Under the pieces are notes generated by a model. It made no database searches and was not told where the DNA came from. It saw only the letters and a list, made by a program, of their open reading frames with translations. DNA of 64,000 nucleotides. It comes from Jaenimonas drosophilae. Taxonomy: Eukaryota; Euglenozoa; Kinetoplastea; Trypanosomatida; Trypanosomatidae. The position numbers were made by a program, and so were the translations under genes. The stretch covers positions 62,001 through 126,000 of the forward strand of contig JASAON010001660.1 in NCBI GenBank assembly GCA_030849065.1, written 5' to 3'. Shown here piece by piece: positions 45,562 through 55,311 of this stretch. Numbering within the stretch: position 1 is the stretch's first letter; the number at the start of each line of letters is the position of its first letter.

Positions 45562-46881
45562 TTAGGCGTAGTAGTTGAGGTTTGACTTCTTGCGCGCCTG
45601 CACGGCCGCCACGCCCTCCACAAAGTCTTCGTGCGCCACAAACATGCGGTCATGACGCAGCGCCAACATACCCGCCTCCACACACACCGCCTTGAGCTGA
45701 GCTCCATTCATGTCGTCGGTGCAACGTGCGAGCTCCTCGAAGTTAACGTCGCTGTGTACCGTCATGCGGCGGGAGTGAATCTCCAGGATGCGCGCACGAG
45801 CCTCCACGTCTGGCAGGGGAAACTCAACCTTGCGATCAAGACGGCCACTACGCAGAAGTGCAGGGTCTAGAACATCGATACGGTTGGTGGCAGCAATCAC
45901 CTTCACTCCATCACTGCTGCTGAAGCCGTCTAGCTGGGAAAGGAGCTCCAGCATCGTGCGTTGCACCTCACGGCTACCGTGCTTGCCCTCGTCGGAGCGC
46001 TTGGAGCCAACAGCATCCAGCTCATCAATAAAGATGATGGATGGGGCCTTCTTCTTGGCCAAGGCAAAGGCGTCTCGCACAATTTTCGCGCCATCGCCAA
46101 TATACATCTGCACCAGCTGTGTGCCAGCAAGGCGGAGAAAGCAGGCATCGGTCGCCGCCGCACACGCACGTGCGAGCATGGTCTTGCCCGTACCCGGAGA
46201 TCCATACAGCAGCACTCCCTTGGGGGGCTGGATGCCAATCTTCTCGAACTGGTCCTTGTGTGTGATAGGCATGACAATGGCCTCAATGAGCTCCGTGATT
46301 TGCTTATCAAGACCGCCAACGTCGGTGTACGTCTCCTTTGGCTTCTCCTCAATCTCCATGGCCTTCACACGGCTGTCGTACTCAGGCGGCAGCGTGTCGA
46401 GCACCAAGAAGGTATCACGATTCACACCGACGAGGTCAGACGGGGTGAGCTTGTTGGCATCCACAAGACCCACCTCAGGAAGGAAGACGGTTTGGCGGTT
46501 GGTGGTCTTAATCACGGCACTCTTCTGCTTCCGCGCGCTCTTCTTGATGCCAACCACGAGCTCCTCCTCCTCCTCCTTCTCATCCTCCATATCGAGAATC
46601 TCTGCAATGCTCGCAACCAAGTAGGGAAGACGGTTGTTGTTAGTGATTCGACGACGTCCTTCATCAATTTCTTCGCGATAGCCACTCAGCTCCTGCATCT
46701 TGCGGCGCTCGGCATTGCGCAGTTGTTGCACCTCTTGTTGAAGCAGGCGGCTTCGCGTACGGAGCTGCTCATCGGTGAGCGTATCGAGCTCCGCAATCTC
46801 CGCCTCCGACAAGGTGGCCTTCTTTGGTGGTGCCGCGCGGGCGGCAGCCGCAGTCTTTGGAACACCTTCTGGCGCACTCAT
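45562..46881 (-). CDS. RPT5: 26S proteasome regulatory ATPase subunit 5 (RPT5/PSMC3)
   Basis: This is a second base-ring ATPase of the 19S particle. The 439 residues contain an N-terminal coiled coil ([20 protein letters not shown]), the OB-domain segment [20 protein letters not shown], Walker A GSPGTGKT ([20 protein letters not shown]), Walker [21 protein letters not shown], and [20 protein letters not shown]. The C-terminus KKSNLNYYA carries the HbYX-type ending (Tyr-Tyr-Ala) that inserts into the 20S alpha-ring pockets and opens the gate, which identifies it as RPT5. An acidic insertion (EDEKEEEEE) sits in the OB region. The ATG at 46881 is clear. Confidence 0.98.
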   Translation of the reverse strand: MSAPEGVPKTAAAARAAPPKKATLSEAEIAELDTLTDEQLRTRSRLLQQEVQQLRNAERRKMQELSGYREEIDEGRRRITNNNRLPYLVASIAEILDMEDEKEEEEELVVGIKKSARKQKSAVIKTTNRQTVFLPEVGLVDANKLTPSDLVGVNRDTFLVLDTLPPEYDSRVKAMEIEEKPKETYTDVGGLDKQITELIEAIVMPITHKDQFEKIGIQPPKGVLLYGSPGTGKTMLARACAAATDACFLRLAGTQLVQMYIGDGAKIVRDAFALAKKKAPSIIFIDELDAVGSKRSDEGKHGSREVQRTMLELLSQLDGFSSSDGVKVIAATNRIDVLDPALLRSGRLDRKVEFPLPDVEARARILEIHSRRMTVHSDVNFEELARCTDDMNGAQLKAVCVEAGMLALRHDRMFVAHEDFVEGVAAVQARKKSNLNYYA

Positions 46882-47200
46882 CCTGAATCACTTCTATCCT
46901 TGTGTGCAAGCCTCTGTATGGAGGACGTGGGCAGCTCACAAAGACGAACGAACTACCTTACAACAACAACAATGTGTGTTTGTGTGTCTGTGTGCTGATG
47001 TGTTCGACAGAAGCGACAACAACGACAACAACAACAAAACAACAGCTTTGATAGCGGTAGAGAAAACAAAATGGAAAGAAAAAGATGATGAGCGTGTGAT
47101 AACACTACATCAGCACTTCGTCGTGGTTGTGGGCCAACAACCAACTTCACACGTGTGTTTTCTCACATGTCACTCGGAGCGGCAAATCTTGCGCTGTGCG
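46882..47200. other. Spacer between RPT5 and the 1082-aa gene
   Basis: About 320 bp, containing a CAA-rich run (47015-47040) that reads TTG on the transcribed strand. No gene is seen. Confidence 0.5.
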
Positions 47201-50200
47201 CTACGGCTGCACCCATCGCACCACCGCTGGGGAGGAGGTGGGAACCGCAAACAACGCCACCTCCTCCGATGTAGACGCCGGAGTGGCTGTGAGTCCCGTG
47301 ATGGAGCCCAGTTGGTGCGCCAGCTGCTCCCAGGACGCCTCCAAGCAGAGATGTACTCCTTCAGTGGTGCGGCACCACACCTTGCTGCCTGCGAGGCATG
47401 CCTCCACCAAGGGCGGGGTGCCCGTAGTCGAGAGCGGCAGCGGGAGCTCCATCACGGCTGCTGCAGACCACGAAGCCTGTTGCTGTGGCCATGCCAGCAA
47501 GAAGGAACGAGTGGCCAGTGCGGGGGAAGAAGACGAATGTTGTTGTTCCATGGCGCTGCAGCACAGAACATGAACGATGGCGCCACTGTACTTGAAGGCG
47601 TGGAGATGATCGCACATCGAGACAACACTTGTGATGGAAACGATGCGATCTCCAATCTCAGCGTGCGTCCCAACAAGTTGGCGAATGCTCAGAACAGGTT
47701 TTCTGGATCTGCCCTCAAGAGTAAAGCCTCCATCACGCACATCCACCCCCATCACGGCCTCCCCAACAACAAGATGATCTCCACAGGCCGCTAGCACTGG
47801 CACAGAACTCAGGCACGTGGCTTCTGAGGATTGCGGGGCATCGATGGGCTGCAACACCGCCATCGCCGGTAGCGAGGGCTCTGCAGACTTGCCATCCCGT
47901 GTGGAGGTTAAAGCGCTCAGCTTCTGCAGAATCATCTGCGGGCGAAGAAGATCGGCGTCTGTGCCAAGGTCCAAGGAGCGCAACGCGTCGTCCGGGGTGA
48001 AGGAGAGCAGTGATGCGGCGATGTACCACCACCGAAGGAGGTTCCCCTGCACCCGTTGTTGTTGTTGTTGTTCGCCCTTCTCAGCGAAGATGAGCTCCAC
48101 GCCAGACAAGAGGAAGTACGACGTCCCGTGATGGCTCCCAGCGAGGGCCAACTCCGTTGGAAGAAGTGTGTGGCGTGGGGAGAGTTGGGTCAGGTGGAGG
48201 ATGGAACCACGAACAGGATCCAGCAACATCACCACGCTGTGTACGACGCACACAAGCATCCACGGCACATCGGGGTGAGCGCAGTCGGAAACAATCATCT
48301 TCACCTCGTTGGGATCGGCAAGTAGTAGGTCCTCCATGGCACACCGCCACTGTGGAAGCAATGAAGTCGCCACCTCACCAAGTGAGCGCAGGGCGGCGTC
48401 CTTCTTGGATGGCCACTGGAGCATCCCCAGTTGGTGCGTGGGCTCATTCCAACCCTGCCGCCACACACACACGCAGCCTCCACGAAGGATGGCCACCACC
48501 ATGGGTGCAGATCCCTTCTCTGATACAGCAGCGCACACAATGCTCAAGGCACTGCTAGCCTGTGGCGTACCTGCCAACAGCGCATGGGTTGGCGGGCCAT
48601 CCAACACCGTGCATCTCCACACATCTGCTGCACAGAGAGCGGTTGGCGGAATCATCGCCCTGGATGCACCGCTCGCGGCTGTGGCCTTCACATCACGAAG
48701 ACTCACCACGATGGCATCTTGAACCAACGCCATGCCATAAATGGTATGTGCCTCCCCAGCCTGAAAGACGCGGCACACATCCACCTGGCCGGTGCCATGC
48801 GTCGCGCTCCACACACCGCCACATAGGCTCCACAAGGAAGAGGGCTCCATCGTCGCGGCACTCTCCATCGTGAGTGGGTCCGCCACCACCTGACGTGGTC
48901 GAAGGCTGAAGACGATGGAAGTAGCCCCACGTGCCTCTGTTGCCGTTCGTCGTGTGGCGTGTACCTCCAACACCATCATGATGCTGCGGCCGTCCTGTTG
49001 CACCAAGGCCGCGATCACCGCGACGGCTGAGTTGGATGAATCAGACGACGCGAGTACCGCCGCAGATTCCACGAAGCCGCCGACAGCGTACCTCCCCACC
49101 TCACCATGTGCCCCAAACAATTGCAGTGAAAAATCTTCCTTGTGTGTTGTGTTGGCAATGTGCTCCGCTGTTGTTGCCTCTGCGCTTGGAACACCTGAAG
49201 ACGTCATGCGAGGGGAGCATGCCTCTCCACGTAGCATAGAACTCACTAGATAGGGGCAGCCAGCTGGACGCGTGAAGATGCCCACCACACCCTCTGCATC
49301 TCTCCATTCCTGTGGTCGTCTCGAGGAGCTCTCTGACCTCGGGGCAGTGCAGCTCACAACAAAGCTTGGGTGCGCCAACGATACTTGATGAAGGCCCCAC
49401 GGGCCATCCACCAACAAGCCTTCAGCAGTTGAGGTTGCATCCTCGGTCGGCTCCGTGGTGAGCATCGCCACCGAGACATGATCGGTTGGTGTATCTCCCC
49501 TCATTTGCTCTACTTGATGAAGCACAACAACCAGGGGGTGTGCCTCACGGTAGTCCCACGAGTGGGGGAGCCACTGAAGTGCTCGAATGCTGCAAAATCT
49601 GCAGCAGCTGCGGAACGCCCCGTCTTGGTGGAGAGCAACAGAAAAACGCCCACTCTCTCGCGACCTCAACGACCAACGTGTGGAGCCATGCGTCTGTTCC
49701 AGCATCAGCAAATGTACGTCGTTGGCCGAGGATGCCACCAGCACCCGCACAACTTCACCCATGGCCGAGGATGTGGCCATGGCAGTGATGGGAAGTGGGC
49801 CACGGTTCCATTGCGCAGAGCGCATCCCATCCGGGAGGGCGATCCAATCTGCAGAGATGAGTTGTGCCCCGCCCAACGCCGATGCCTTGGAGATCGGTGG
49901 ATTGCAGGCGTACGTTGCTACTGCAGCACAGCCACCACAACCAAAGATCAGCAAGACAGAAGCAATCATCGTATTGTTGTCTTGAGGCGATATGACTACA
50001 CGCAACACCGTCATGGCAATAACGTGTTTTGTGGATTCCGGAGAAGTCTGTGTGCCAACCTGGCCGCAGCACACATCCGTGCCGAACGGAGGTCGTCCCA
50101 CATGGCTAGATGCAAGAGCTGCACAGCCTCCACACACGTTGCAGGATTGGGGATCTGTGGAGCTCCTCATTGGCACCACGCCACTCCGTTCTCTCAAGAG

Positions 50201-50449
50201 GTCGAACAGGCATGTTGGTGCTGCATCTGAGCAAAAGTGAGCCGCCACACCTACACATTCGTGTGTGGCCTTCCCCTGCTGATGGCCTCGCAGCAGCACC
50301 GCCACATCATGTCGGCTGGCAGCGTCTTGCATAATCAAGACTCCGGTGATTTGGTCATGATATGGTTGATGCGCACTACCAAGTCCCAGCGCACCACAGG
50401 GTGGGACGACTTCTTGTTGGATGCCCACCCGCATTGTGGGCGTTGCCAT
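47201..50449 (-). CDS. Hypothetical protein, 1082 aa, possible beta-propeller
   Basis: I do not recognise a family. The protein is rich in Ala, Val, Ser and Cys and poor in Lys, with many short hydrophobic strands ending in small residues (for example MLVCVVHSVVMLLDPVRG, MVVAILRGGCVCVWRQGWN, HVLCCSAMEQ). This suggests all-beta repeats such as a double propeller, followed by a C-terminal strand-rich part ending SPAVVRWVQP. A poly-Gln run (QQQQQ) is coded by GTT repeats at 48057-48074. No signal peptide, membrane segment or catalytic motif is visible. The start is the ATG at 50449; the frame extends three codons to a TTG. Distant relation to large scaffold proteins such as nucleoporins or coat subunits is possible but unproven. 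Confidence 0.8.
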   Translation of the reverse strand: MATPTMRVGIQQEVVPPCGALGLGSAHQPYHDQITGVLIMQDAASRHDVAVLLRGHQQGKATHECVGVAAHFCSDAAPTCLFDLLRERSGVVPMRSSTDPQSCNVCGGCAALASSHVGRPPFGTDVCCGQVGTQTSPESTKHVIAMTVLRVVISPQDNNTMIASVLLIFGCGGCAAVATYACNPPISKASALGGAQLISADWIALPDGMRSAQWNRGPLPITAMATSSAMGEVVRVLVASSANDVHLLMLEQTHGSTRWSLRSRESGRFSVALHQDGAFRSCCRFCSIRALQWLPHSWDYREAHPLVVVLHQVEQMRGDTPTDHVSVAMLTTEPTEDATSTAEGLLVDGPWGLHQVSLAHPSFVVSCTAPRSESSSRRPQEWRDAEGVVGIFTRPAGCPYLVSSMLRGEACSPRMTSSGVPSAEATTAEHIANTTHKEDFSLQLFGAHGEVGRYAVGGFVESAAVLASSDSSNSAVAVIAALVQQDGRSIMMVLEVHATRRTATEARGATSIVFSLRPRQVVADPLTMESAATMEPSSLWSLCGGVWSATHGTGQVDVCRVFQAGEAHTIYGMALVQDAIVVSLRDVKATAASGASRAMIPPTALCAADVWRCTVLDGPPTHALLAGTPQASSALSIVCAAVSEKGSAPMVVAILRGGCVCVWRQGWNEPTHQLGMLQWPSKKDAALRSLGEVATSLLPQWRCAMEDLLLADPNEVKMIVSDCAHPDVPWMLVCVVHSVVMLLDPVRGSILHLTQLSPRHTLLPTELALAGSHHGTSYFLLSGVELIFAEKGEQQQQQRVQGNLLRWWYIAASLLSFTPDDALRSLDLGTDADLLRPQMILQKLSALTSTRDGKSAEPSLPAMAVLQPIDAPQSSEATCLSSVPVLAACGDHLVVGEAVMGVDVRDGGFTLEGRSRKPVLSIRQLVGTHAEIGDRIVSITSVVSMCDHLHAFKYSGAIVHVLCCSAMEQQHSSSSPALATRSFLLAWPQQQASWSAAAVMELPLPLSTTGTPPLVEACLAGSKVWCRTTEGVHLCLEASWEQLAHQLGSITGLTATPASTSEEVALFAVPTSSPAVVRWVQP

Positions 50450-50707
50450 TGGCAGCAATGCTGGATGAAGTGGAGGAAGGTGCTCTCCTCTCTAGCTCAT
50501 GGAGAGGGTCTCAGGTCCTCTCCTTGGTGCAAGAGGCAGCAATTGAAATGAAGAGAACACTACACAAAAAGAGAAGAGGCCCAAGATGTTTGTGGTATGA
50601 AAAGAACACGTGAGAATGATCATGTGTGCGCGTCATTAGCGGCACAAAAAAAAAAAACAGTAACAGCAGGATTTGTGTGGAGGGGGTTTTCTTACAGCAT
50701 CGTTTTC

Positions 50708-52216
50708 TCACGATTGGTTGGGATGGAGGCCATAGGCAGCATCGAATGCCTCCTTGGTGGTATCTGCAAAGCGCGAGGCAAACTCCATCAGCTCCAGACC
50801 CACCAGGCGGCCATCCTTGCCACCACCAGTAGCGGGCACCGTGGCAACGACGGTGTACTCCACACGGCAATCTTCTTCACTATCGTGGAGCACAATCAAC
50901 GGCTGACGCTTCACACGCGTCACGGCAATTTTCCCGCCATCCTCCGAGGTCTTCTCAAAGCGATGCGTCTCGCACTCGGCCAAATACACCAGCTGCCCAT
51001 GTTCTGCCGGCAACACATCCACCACATCATCGGCGGTGAGCTCCACCATTGGAATGCTACGATAGCGTTCCACCTCCTCGCGTCGCATGGGTGGACGTGT
51101 GCGGAGAAGGAACTGTACGTCTGGCCCGCTTGTGTGTGTTTGGTGCGTAGTTTGCACATCCACCCATTCTGCGTTGAGGGAGAGGAATTTGGCCTCATGA
51201 TCCAAATCCACGCTCAGACGATCCCCCGCACGTTGGATGATGGCCTCGTAGGACAACGTGCTCTTGGAGGTGATGCGGGTAAAGCCTTCCTTCTGAGTGA
51301 GGAACTCCTCAATGGTGGTCGTGGCAGATTCCGGGATGGTGGAGATCCACGTGTATGGGCGACGGAGCTGCAGTCGCTGCTGCAGGGTGTAGGTGGAAAC
51401 CACATTCTCACCCGCAACGAGTGCGTTTTGATGAAGGAGGAGCTTTCCAAAGTGAATGTGCACCTCAGCATCCATGTGTAGGTTGCGAAGATTGAGGAGG
51501 CACCACTGCAATGCCTTGCTGAATCGTGCGCGTGTAGATGCCTCTCCATCCGCCGACCGCACAGAGTAGCATTCGGTGTTGGCAGGGAAGCCTGGGAATG
51601 CAGTGGTGTTGATGCGAGCCACCACCGCATCGGTTACGGCACCTTCTGGCAGAAGTTGAAAGGCCTTGGGAACCATGTTTGAGGCACCTTCGTAGAAACC
51701 TGATTGACGAAGGTCCAACAGCGTCTCCGGTGGGAGGGCGGGTGAGTCCCAACGACCGTAGCCACGCTGATCTGCACCACCACTCGCCATGGGCGACGGA
51801 GCTCCGCCTGCACTTTGCGCATCCTTTGCGTGGAGGTACTCCTCCACACGCCGCACAAGGGCTGCCTTGCGCTCCCCAGCATCCACACGTGCGCCAGTGG
51901 ACCTCAGAAAAGATTGCAGCTGTGTCAGTGTGAGGGCGAAGAGGTTTCCTTCATTCCACAGGGCCCACACCTGCTCATGGGTGAGGTGTTGGTCTGCCTG
52001 CTGTGAGGCATTCTGCTGGCCTTCCATGGAGCTCTGAAAGCGTTGAGAAATGAGCAGCTGTGTTATTCCGCTGTGCGTCGAGGGTGCGCGCATGCACCGG
52101 CGAGCCTGGCACTTGCCCACGGTATGGAGGTGATGGGTTGTGAGGCAACGACGTAGACCCATTGTGTGGCCCCATTGGCTGAGCCACGCGCTCCCCGCAC
52201 AATTTGATCGCCGCAT
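50708..52216 (-). CDS. SAP-domain protein, probably mitochondrial RNA/DNA-binding
   Basis: The 502-residue protein starts with about 70 residues rich in Arg, His and Ser and without acidic residues (MRRSNCAGSAWLSQWGHTMG and on), like a mitochondrial presequence. A SAP-type helix-turn-helix follows near 85-130: FALTLTQLQSFLRSTGARVD then AGERKAALVRRVEEYL. SAP modules bind DNA or RNA. The remaining 370 residues form an alpha/beta region (SKALQWCLLNLRNLHMDAEV, TWISTIPESATTTIEEFL, VDLDHEAKFLSLNAEWVDVQ) that I cannot assign. A role in mitochondrial RNA processing is an inference from the domain and targeting signal. The ATG at 52216 is chosen because the longer frame opens with GTG. Confidence 0.78.
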   Translation of the reverse strand: MRRSNCAGSAWLSQWGHTMGLRRCLTTHHLHTVGKCQARRCMRAPSTHSGITQLLISQRFQSSMEGQQNASQQADQHLTHEQVWALWNEGNLFALTLTQLQSFLRSTGARVDAGERKAALVRRVEEYLHAKDAQSAGGAPSPMASGGADQRGYGRWDSPALPPETLLDLRQSGFYEGASNMVPKAFQLLPEGAVTDAVVARINTTAFPGFPANTECYSVRSADGEASTRARFSKALQWCLLNLRNLHMDAEVHIHFGKLLLHQNALVAGENVVSTYTLQQRLQLRRPYTWISTIPESATTTIEEFLTQKEGFTRITSKSTLSYEAIIQRAGDRLSVDLDHEAKFLSLNAEWVDVQTTHQTHTSGPDVQFLLRTRPPMRREEVERYRSIPMVELTADDVVDVLPAEHGQLVYLAECETHRFEKTSEDGGKIAVTRVKRQPLIVLHDSEEDCRVEYTVVATVPATGGGKDGRLVGLELMEFASRFADTTKEAFDAAYGLHPNQS

Positions 52217-52638
52217 GTGCTTGTATGGGAAGTGGTTTAGTGCGGAGGCAAGATGATTGCGTGGCACACGAACCTACAACTCTGTGAAGTACGTGGCGTA
52301 TATTGAGTACACCAAAGACACACTAGCAACATGAGAAGAAGAGAGAAGGACAAGAACACATAGTGAGCATTGCACGATTCCATCGCTGTGCCAACACAAT
52401 CGTCCCAGAGAAGGCGGCTGAAGCACCGACCTTCACTTGGGGAGATGGAAGCCACGTACGGCACCACATTACGGCATTATCCGTCGATGGGCCTCCCTCA
52501 CGATGCCCATCCATGGATGCTGATATTGACACTTACTCAAAAGGAAAGACGGCCCCATAAAGACTCCCCACCCCAGATAGATGGAGGAGTCAGCCAGTAC
52601 GGGGGTCATGGACCCTCAACAAGTGGGGGACGGCAGCT
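52217..52638. other. Spacer between the SAP gene and prefoldin 5
   Basis: About 420 bp. It is more GC-balanced than most spacers, and all six frames are broken within 100 codons. No gene is supported. Confidence 0.5.
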
Positions 52639-53121
52639 CTACTCGTTCTGGTGATCAGCATTGTACTGTTGCATCGCTGCCGTCTTTTGCTGCAGGGCAT
52701 CAATGACCTGGTTCTGCTGCTTCTGCTTCATGACGATGGTCTTCTCCACCTGATCCAAGCTCTCCTTGATCTGGCCAGCCCGAGTGGTGAAGTAGTTCTT
52801 GGCGTGATCCATGGACTGCTCCAGGAAGTAGCCGGTACCAACGTCCACGAGCACCGAATCCCTAGGCACCACCTCACCGCGCACGAAGAGGGACGAGGTC
52901 ATGCACACCAACACGGGCTGTGGCTTCGACTCCTTGTTGGCCTTGTTGCACACCTTCTGGTACTGCTCAATAGCATCGTGGTTGTCAAGGTAGCGCGTGC
53001 GGCCGTTGTAGAGGCCGTCGTAGGCCGCACCGAGGCTGCGCATATCATTGTCCAGCTGACCCTTCAGGCCCTCTAACTGCTCTAAGGGAAGTTGAAAAAC
53101 GTTCATTTGGGGAGCAGCCAT
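52639..53121 (-). CDS. PFD5: Prefoldin subunit 5
   Basis: Prefoldin is a six-subunit jellyfish-shaped chaperone that passes nascent actin and tubulin to CCT. The 160 residues are full length for the alpha-class subunit 5: an N-terminal helix (LPLEQLEGLKGQLDNDMRSL), the beta-hairpin region with VLVCMTSSLFVRGEVVPRDS then VLVDVGTGYFLEQSMDHAKN, and a C-terminal helix (ESLDQVEKTIVMKQKQQNQV). The VDVGTGYF motif is diagnostic. The ATG at 53121 follows a CTTCTAG acceptor at 53159-53158. Confidence 0.96.
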   Translation of the reverse strand: MAAPQMNVFQLPLEQLEGLKGQLDNDMRSLGAAYDGLYNGRTRYLDNHDAIEQYQKVCNKANKESKPQPVLVCMTSSLFVRGEVVPRDSVLVDVGTGYFLEQSMDHAKNYFTTRAGQIKESLDQVEKTIVMKQKQQNQVIDALQQKTAAMQQYNADHQNE

Positions 53122-53331
53122 GATGTGTGCTTGTGAAGGATGCGCGGTGGTGGGGAACTAGAAGAGTACTATGACGTCTGTGATTGATGGAGTTGCTGGA
53201 GAAACGGAAGGAAGGGGAGTATGGCGAATGATTGTTTGAAGAGCCATTGCTTGTTGGCATAGTAATTCATTTCGGTGTAGTGCAGCATTAGTACAAGAGT
53301 GTGAGTACTCAAAGCGGTTGAATGCAGCGAG

Positions 53332-53673
53332 CTACGAGGAGGGATATTCTTCATCCTCGTTGGAGTCATTGTCAGAGAGCGGATCCACCGCATCCATCCA
53401 CTCGTGCAGGTTCAGCACCGTGAGATCATGTGGGGCGACCTGCGTTGATGCATCCCGAAGCAGCGGTGGTGGGCTACCTTCGAAGTGAAGGGTCGGCTGA
53501 ACGTTCACTAGTTCCTGATACGGAAGGCCTGGCACCAGGCATGGATACTCTCCTCGTCCATTGGGCACAGCCACCCGGAGCACCTCACTCTGAGGCACTG
53601 AGTAGAACACAAGGCATGGAGAAGATGGAATGTAGGGCAGCGTCTCGTGATCCCAATCGCAGTTTCGAATCAT
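53332..53673 (-). CDS. Small hypothetical protein, 113 aa
   Basis: I do not recognise it. From the ATG at 53673 it encodes MIRNCDWDHETLPYIPSSPC, a probable compact strand-rich middle (LVFYSVPQSEVLRVAVPNGR) and an acidic C-terminus (DPLSDNDSNEDEEYPSS). Support for coding comes from its position in the cluster, coding-like composition without low complexity, and pyrimidine-rich minus-strand sequence upstream (CCCTCTCTTTTGTC near 53765). There is no signal peptide or membrane segment. Acidic tails of this kind are common in nuclear or cytoskeleton-associated proteins, which is not evidence for a function. Confidence 0.55.
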   Translation of the reverse strand: MIRNCDWDHETLPYIPSSPCLVFYSVPQSEVLRVAVPNGRGEYPCLVPGLPYQELVNVQPTLHFEGSPPPLLRDASTQVAPHDLTVLNLHEWMDAVDPLSDNDSNEDEEYPSS

Positions 53674-54375
53674 TGGGAGTGCCAGAGAAGTAGTGGCTCT
53701 CACCGATGAGGTGCCGTGAAGCTAGCCTGCACCTCTGCACTTCCTCTTTATGATGAGCACAAGACAAAAGAGAGGGTACAGATTGAAGAAGCAGTAGAAT
53801 CACAAGCAAACAAATCCAACAAACTTCGCGTCACTGTCCTTCATGGAGTGAAGCCACACGACTCATGTGAGATGGAATAGGGTAGAAGTGGCTCCATCGA
53901 CCGAGCCAAGAAAAAAAAAACCACGAACAACACCTGAATTACGATTTGAAGCACATCACGCATCGCAACCATCCTCGCTGATGATTGCTTTTGAGAAAAG
54001 GGCGGAAATGAATGAGTACCCATTGGGCGATGCATGGACTCAGTGTTTGCAGTGAAGAAGGGGAGATGAACGATGGGTTGGTTGGAACAGAACAGAACAC
54101 ATCTCTCTTGTGCTATCGCCAATCACTACGTGAGTGATTCTCCTCACTGATTTTCTTTTATTACTCGTCTTATTTTTGAGTCATGTACATGAGTCGCTCC
54201 TGGTAAAATTATTATGCGATGATCTACCATGAAAAAATCTCTGATGGCGGTGGTGGGGTGAGCACACACGAAGAACAATTATAAAATGAAACAAAACAAA
54301 TGTAAGGATGTCCCTAGACGTCCACTATTCTTGTCTTGGCACAGTTATGTGTGGGAAGCATGTGGCACCAGCTCC
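53674..54375. other. Spacer, 700 bp, AT-rich in part
   Basis: The part from 54120 to 54300 is clearly AT-rich (TTTTCTTTTATTACTCGTC on the plus strand), unlike its flanks. It holds the 3' UTR of the membrane protein gene and the 5' region of the 113-aa gene. No gene is seen. Confidence 0.5.
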
Positions 54376-55044
54376 CTACACAGTGGACCTTTGTGTGGAT
54401 GCCGCAGTGGATTGATCATCAATGGCCACAGGAACCTGGCACAGCCCTTCCTGCGATGTTTCCTGCTGTTCCGTGGCAGCATGAATCGATGAGTCTTCCT
54501 CCTCACTCACTTCAAGGTGGCTGCTGGATCCACCAGGCCGTGAACCTGACAGTGTATCAGTGTTGGAGGATGAAGTTGCTGCGTGCGAAGTCGGTCCATC
54601 GCTTGCCTCGGAAGTACGTTCTACGGGAGATGATGCCATGCCACATGGTCGAAACAATGCCGTTCGCGCAGCATGCTGGCGAGTGGCATCTACATCATCT
54701 GGCAAATCATCCGCGAAGAACGCCACGTCGGAATCTGACGCATCTTCTGGCTTTTTGGATCTGTAGCGAACGTGGCGATACAGCCAGAGTCCACCGTAGA
54801 GAAGCATAGCTGCAGGAACAGGAAGAAGATAAAGAAGATAGCTCAAGTGAAACTTCTTCTTGGTGGGCGTGGTTGGGCCGTTTGTCTCGTTGTTCAGTGC
54901 GCCACCCAATGACGGATGCTTCGTTGGCCACTGCTGCTGTGGATCACTCGATGCGTCAGTTACCGATGAATCGGCGAGCACCTCAAGCACATTGCCATAC
55001 AAACTAAGCAGCACACACACGACAAAGAGCAACCACCAACGCAT
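54376..55044 (-). CDS. Type I single-pass membrane protein, 222 aa
   Basis: No family is recognised. The N-terminus MRWWLLFVVCVLLSLYGNVL is a signal peptide, likely cut near residue 25. A short Ser/Thr/Pro-rich outer segment with an N-glycosylation sequon (NNET) follows, then a membrane span at about 75-92 (LSYLLYLLPVPAAMLLYGGL), a stop-transfer RHVRYRSKK, and a cytosolic tail of about 125 residues rich in Ser, Asp and Glu. The layout suggests a secretory-pathway or surface protein, with most of the chain inside the cell. The ATG at 55044 is directly before the hydrophobic core and there is no other good start. Confidence 0.75.
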   Translation of the reverse strand: MRWWLLFVVCVLLSLYGNVLEVLADSSVTDASSDPQQQWPTKHPSLGGALNNETNGPTTPTKKKFHLSYLLYLLPVPAAMLLYGGLWLYRHVRYRSKKPEDASDSDVAFFADDLPDDVDATRQHAARTALFRPCGMASSPVERTSEASDGPTSHAATSSSNTDTLSGSRPGGSSSHLEVSEEEDSSIHAATEQQETSQEGLCQVPVAIDDQSTAASTQRSTV

Positions 55045-55311
55045 GAAATAAGTGTGAAGATTGTGTAGATGAGTGTGAGAGTGTGCGGTGATGTTCCGCG
55101 TCTTACGCTATGCATGAAGAACAACAAAAGGTTATTGAAGAAACGGTAAAGACATGTTTAGTGGTGTAGATGCACAGGGTGTGTGGTGGAGCAAGAACAG
55201 AAGGAATTGTGAGGTAATTTGGTGAAGGAACAACGAGAGGCTCACCGGCTCAGGTTTGATATACTGACGACCGAGCTGCCGGTTCCTCCCACAGGCACAC
55301 ACCACCCATAC

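Noticed and set aside
45961..46998. 345-codon plus-strand open frame
   Set aside because: It lies antisense to the RPT5 gene, whose protein is unmistakable; the frame is a by-product of GC-rich coding sequence.
46775..47794. 339-codon plus-strand open frame bridging RPT5 and the next gene
   Set aside because: It overlaps the start of RPT5, a spacer and the end of the 1082-aa gene on the other strand, and its product is a patchwork of low complexity.
52651..53076. 141-codon plus-strand frame rich in Leu and Val
   Set aside because: Antisense to prefoldin 5; the pattern mirrors its coiled-coil codons.
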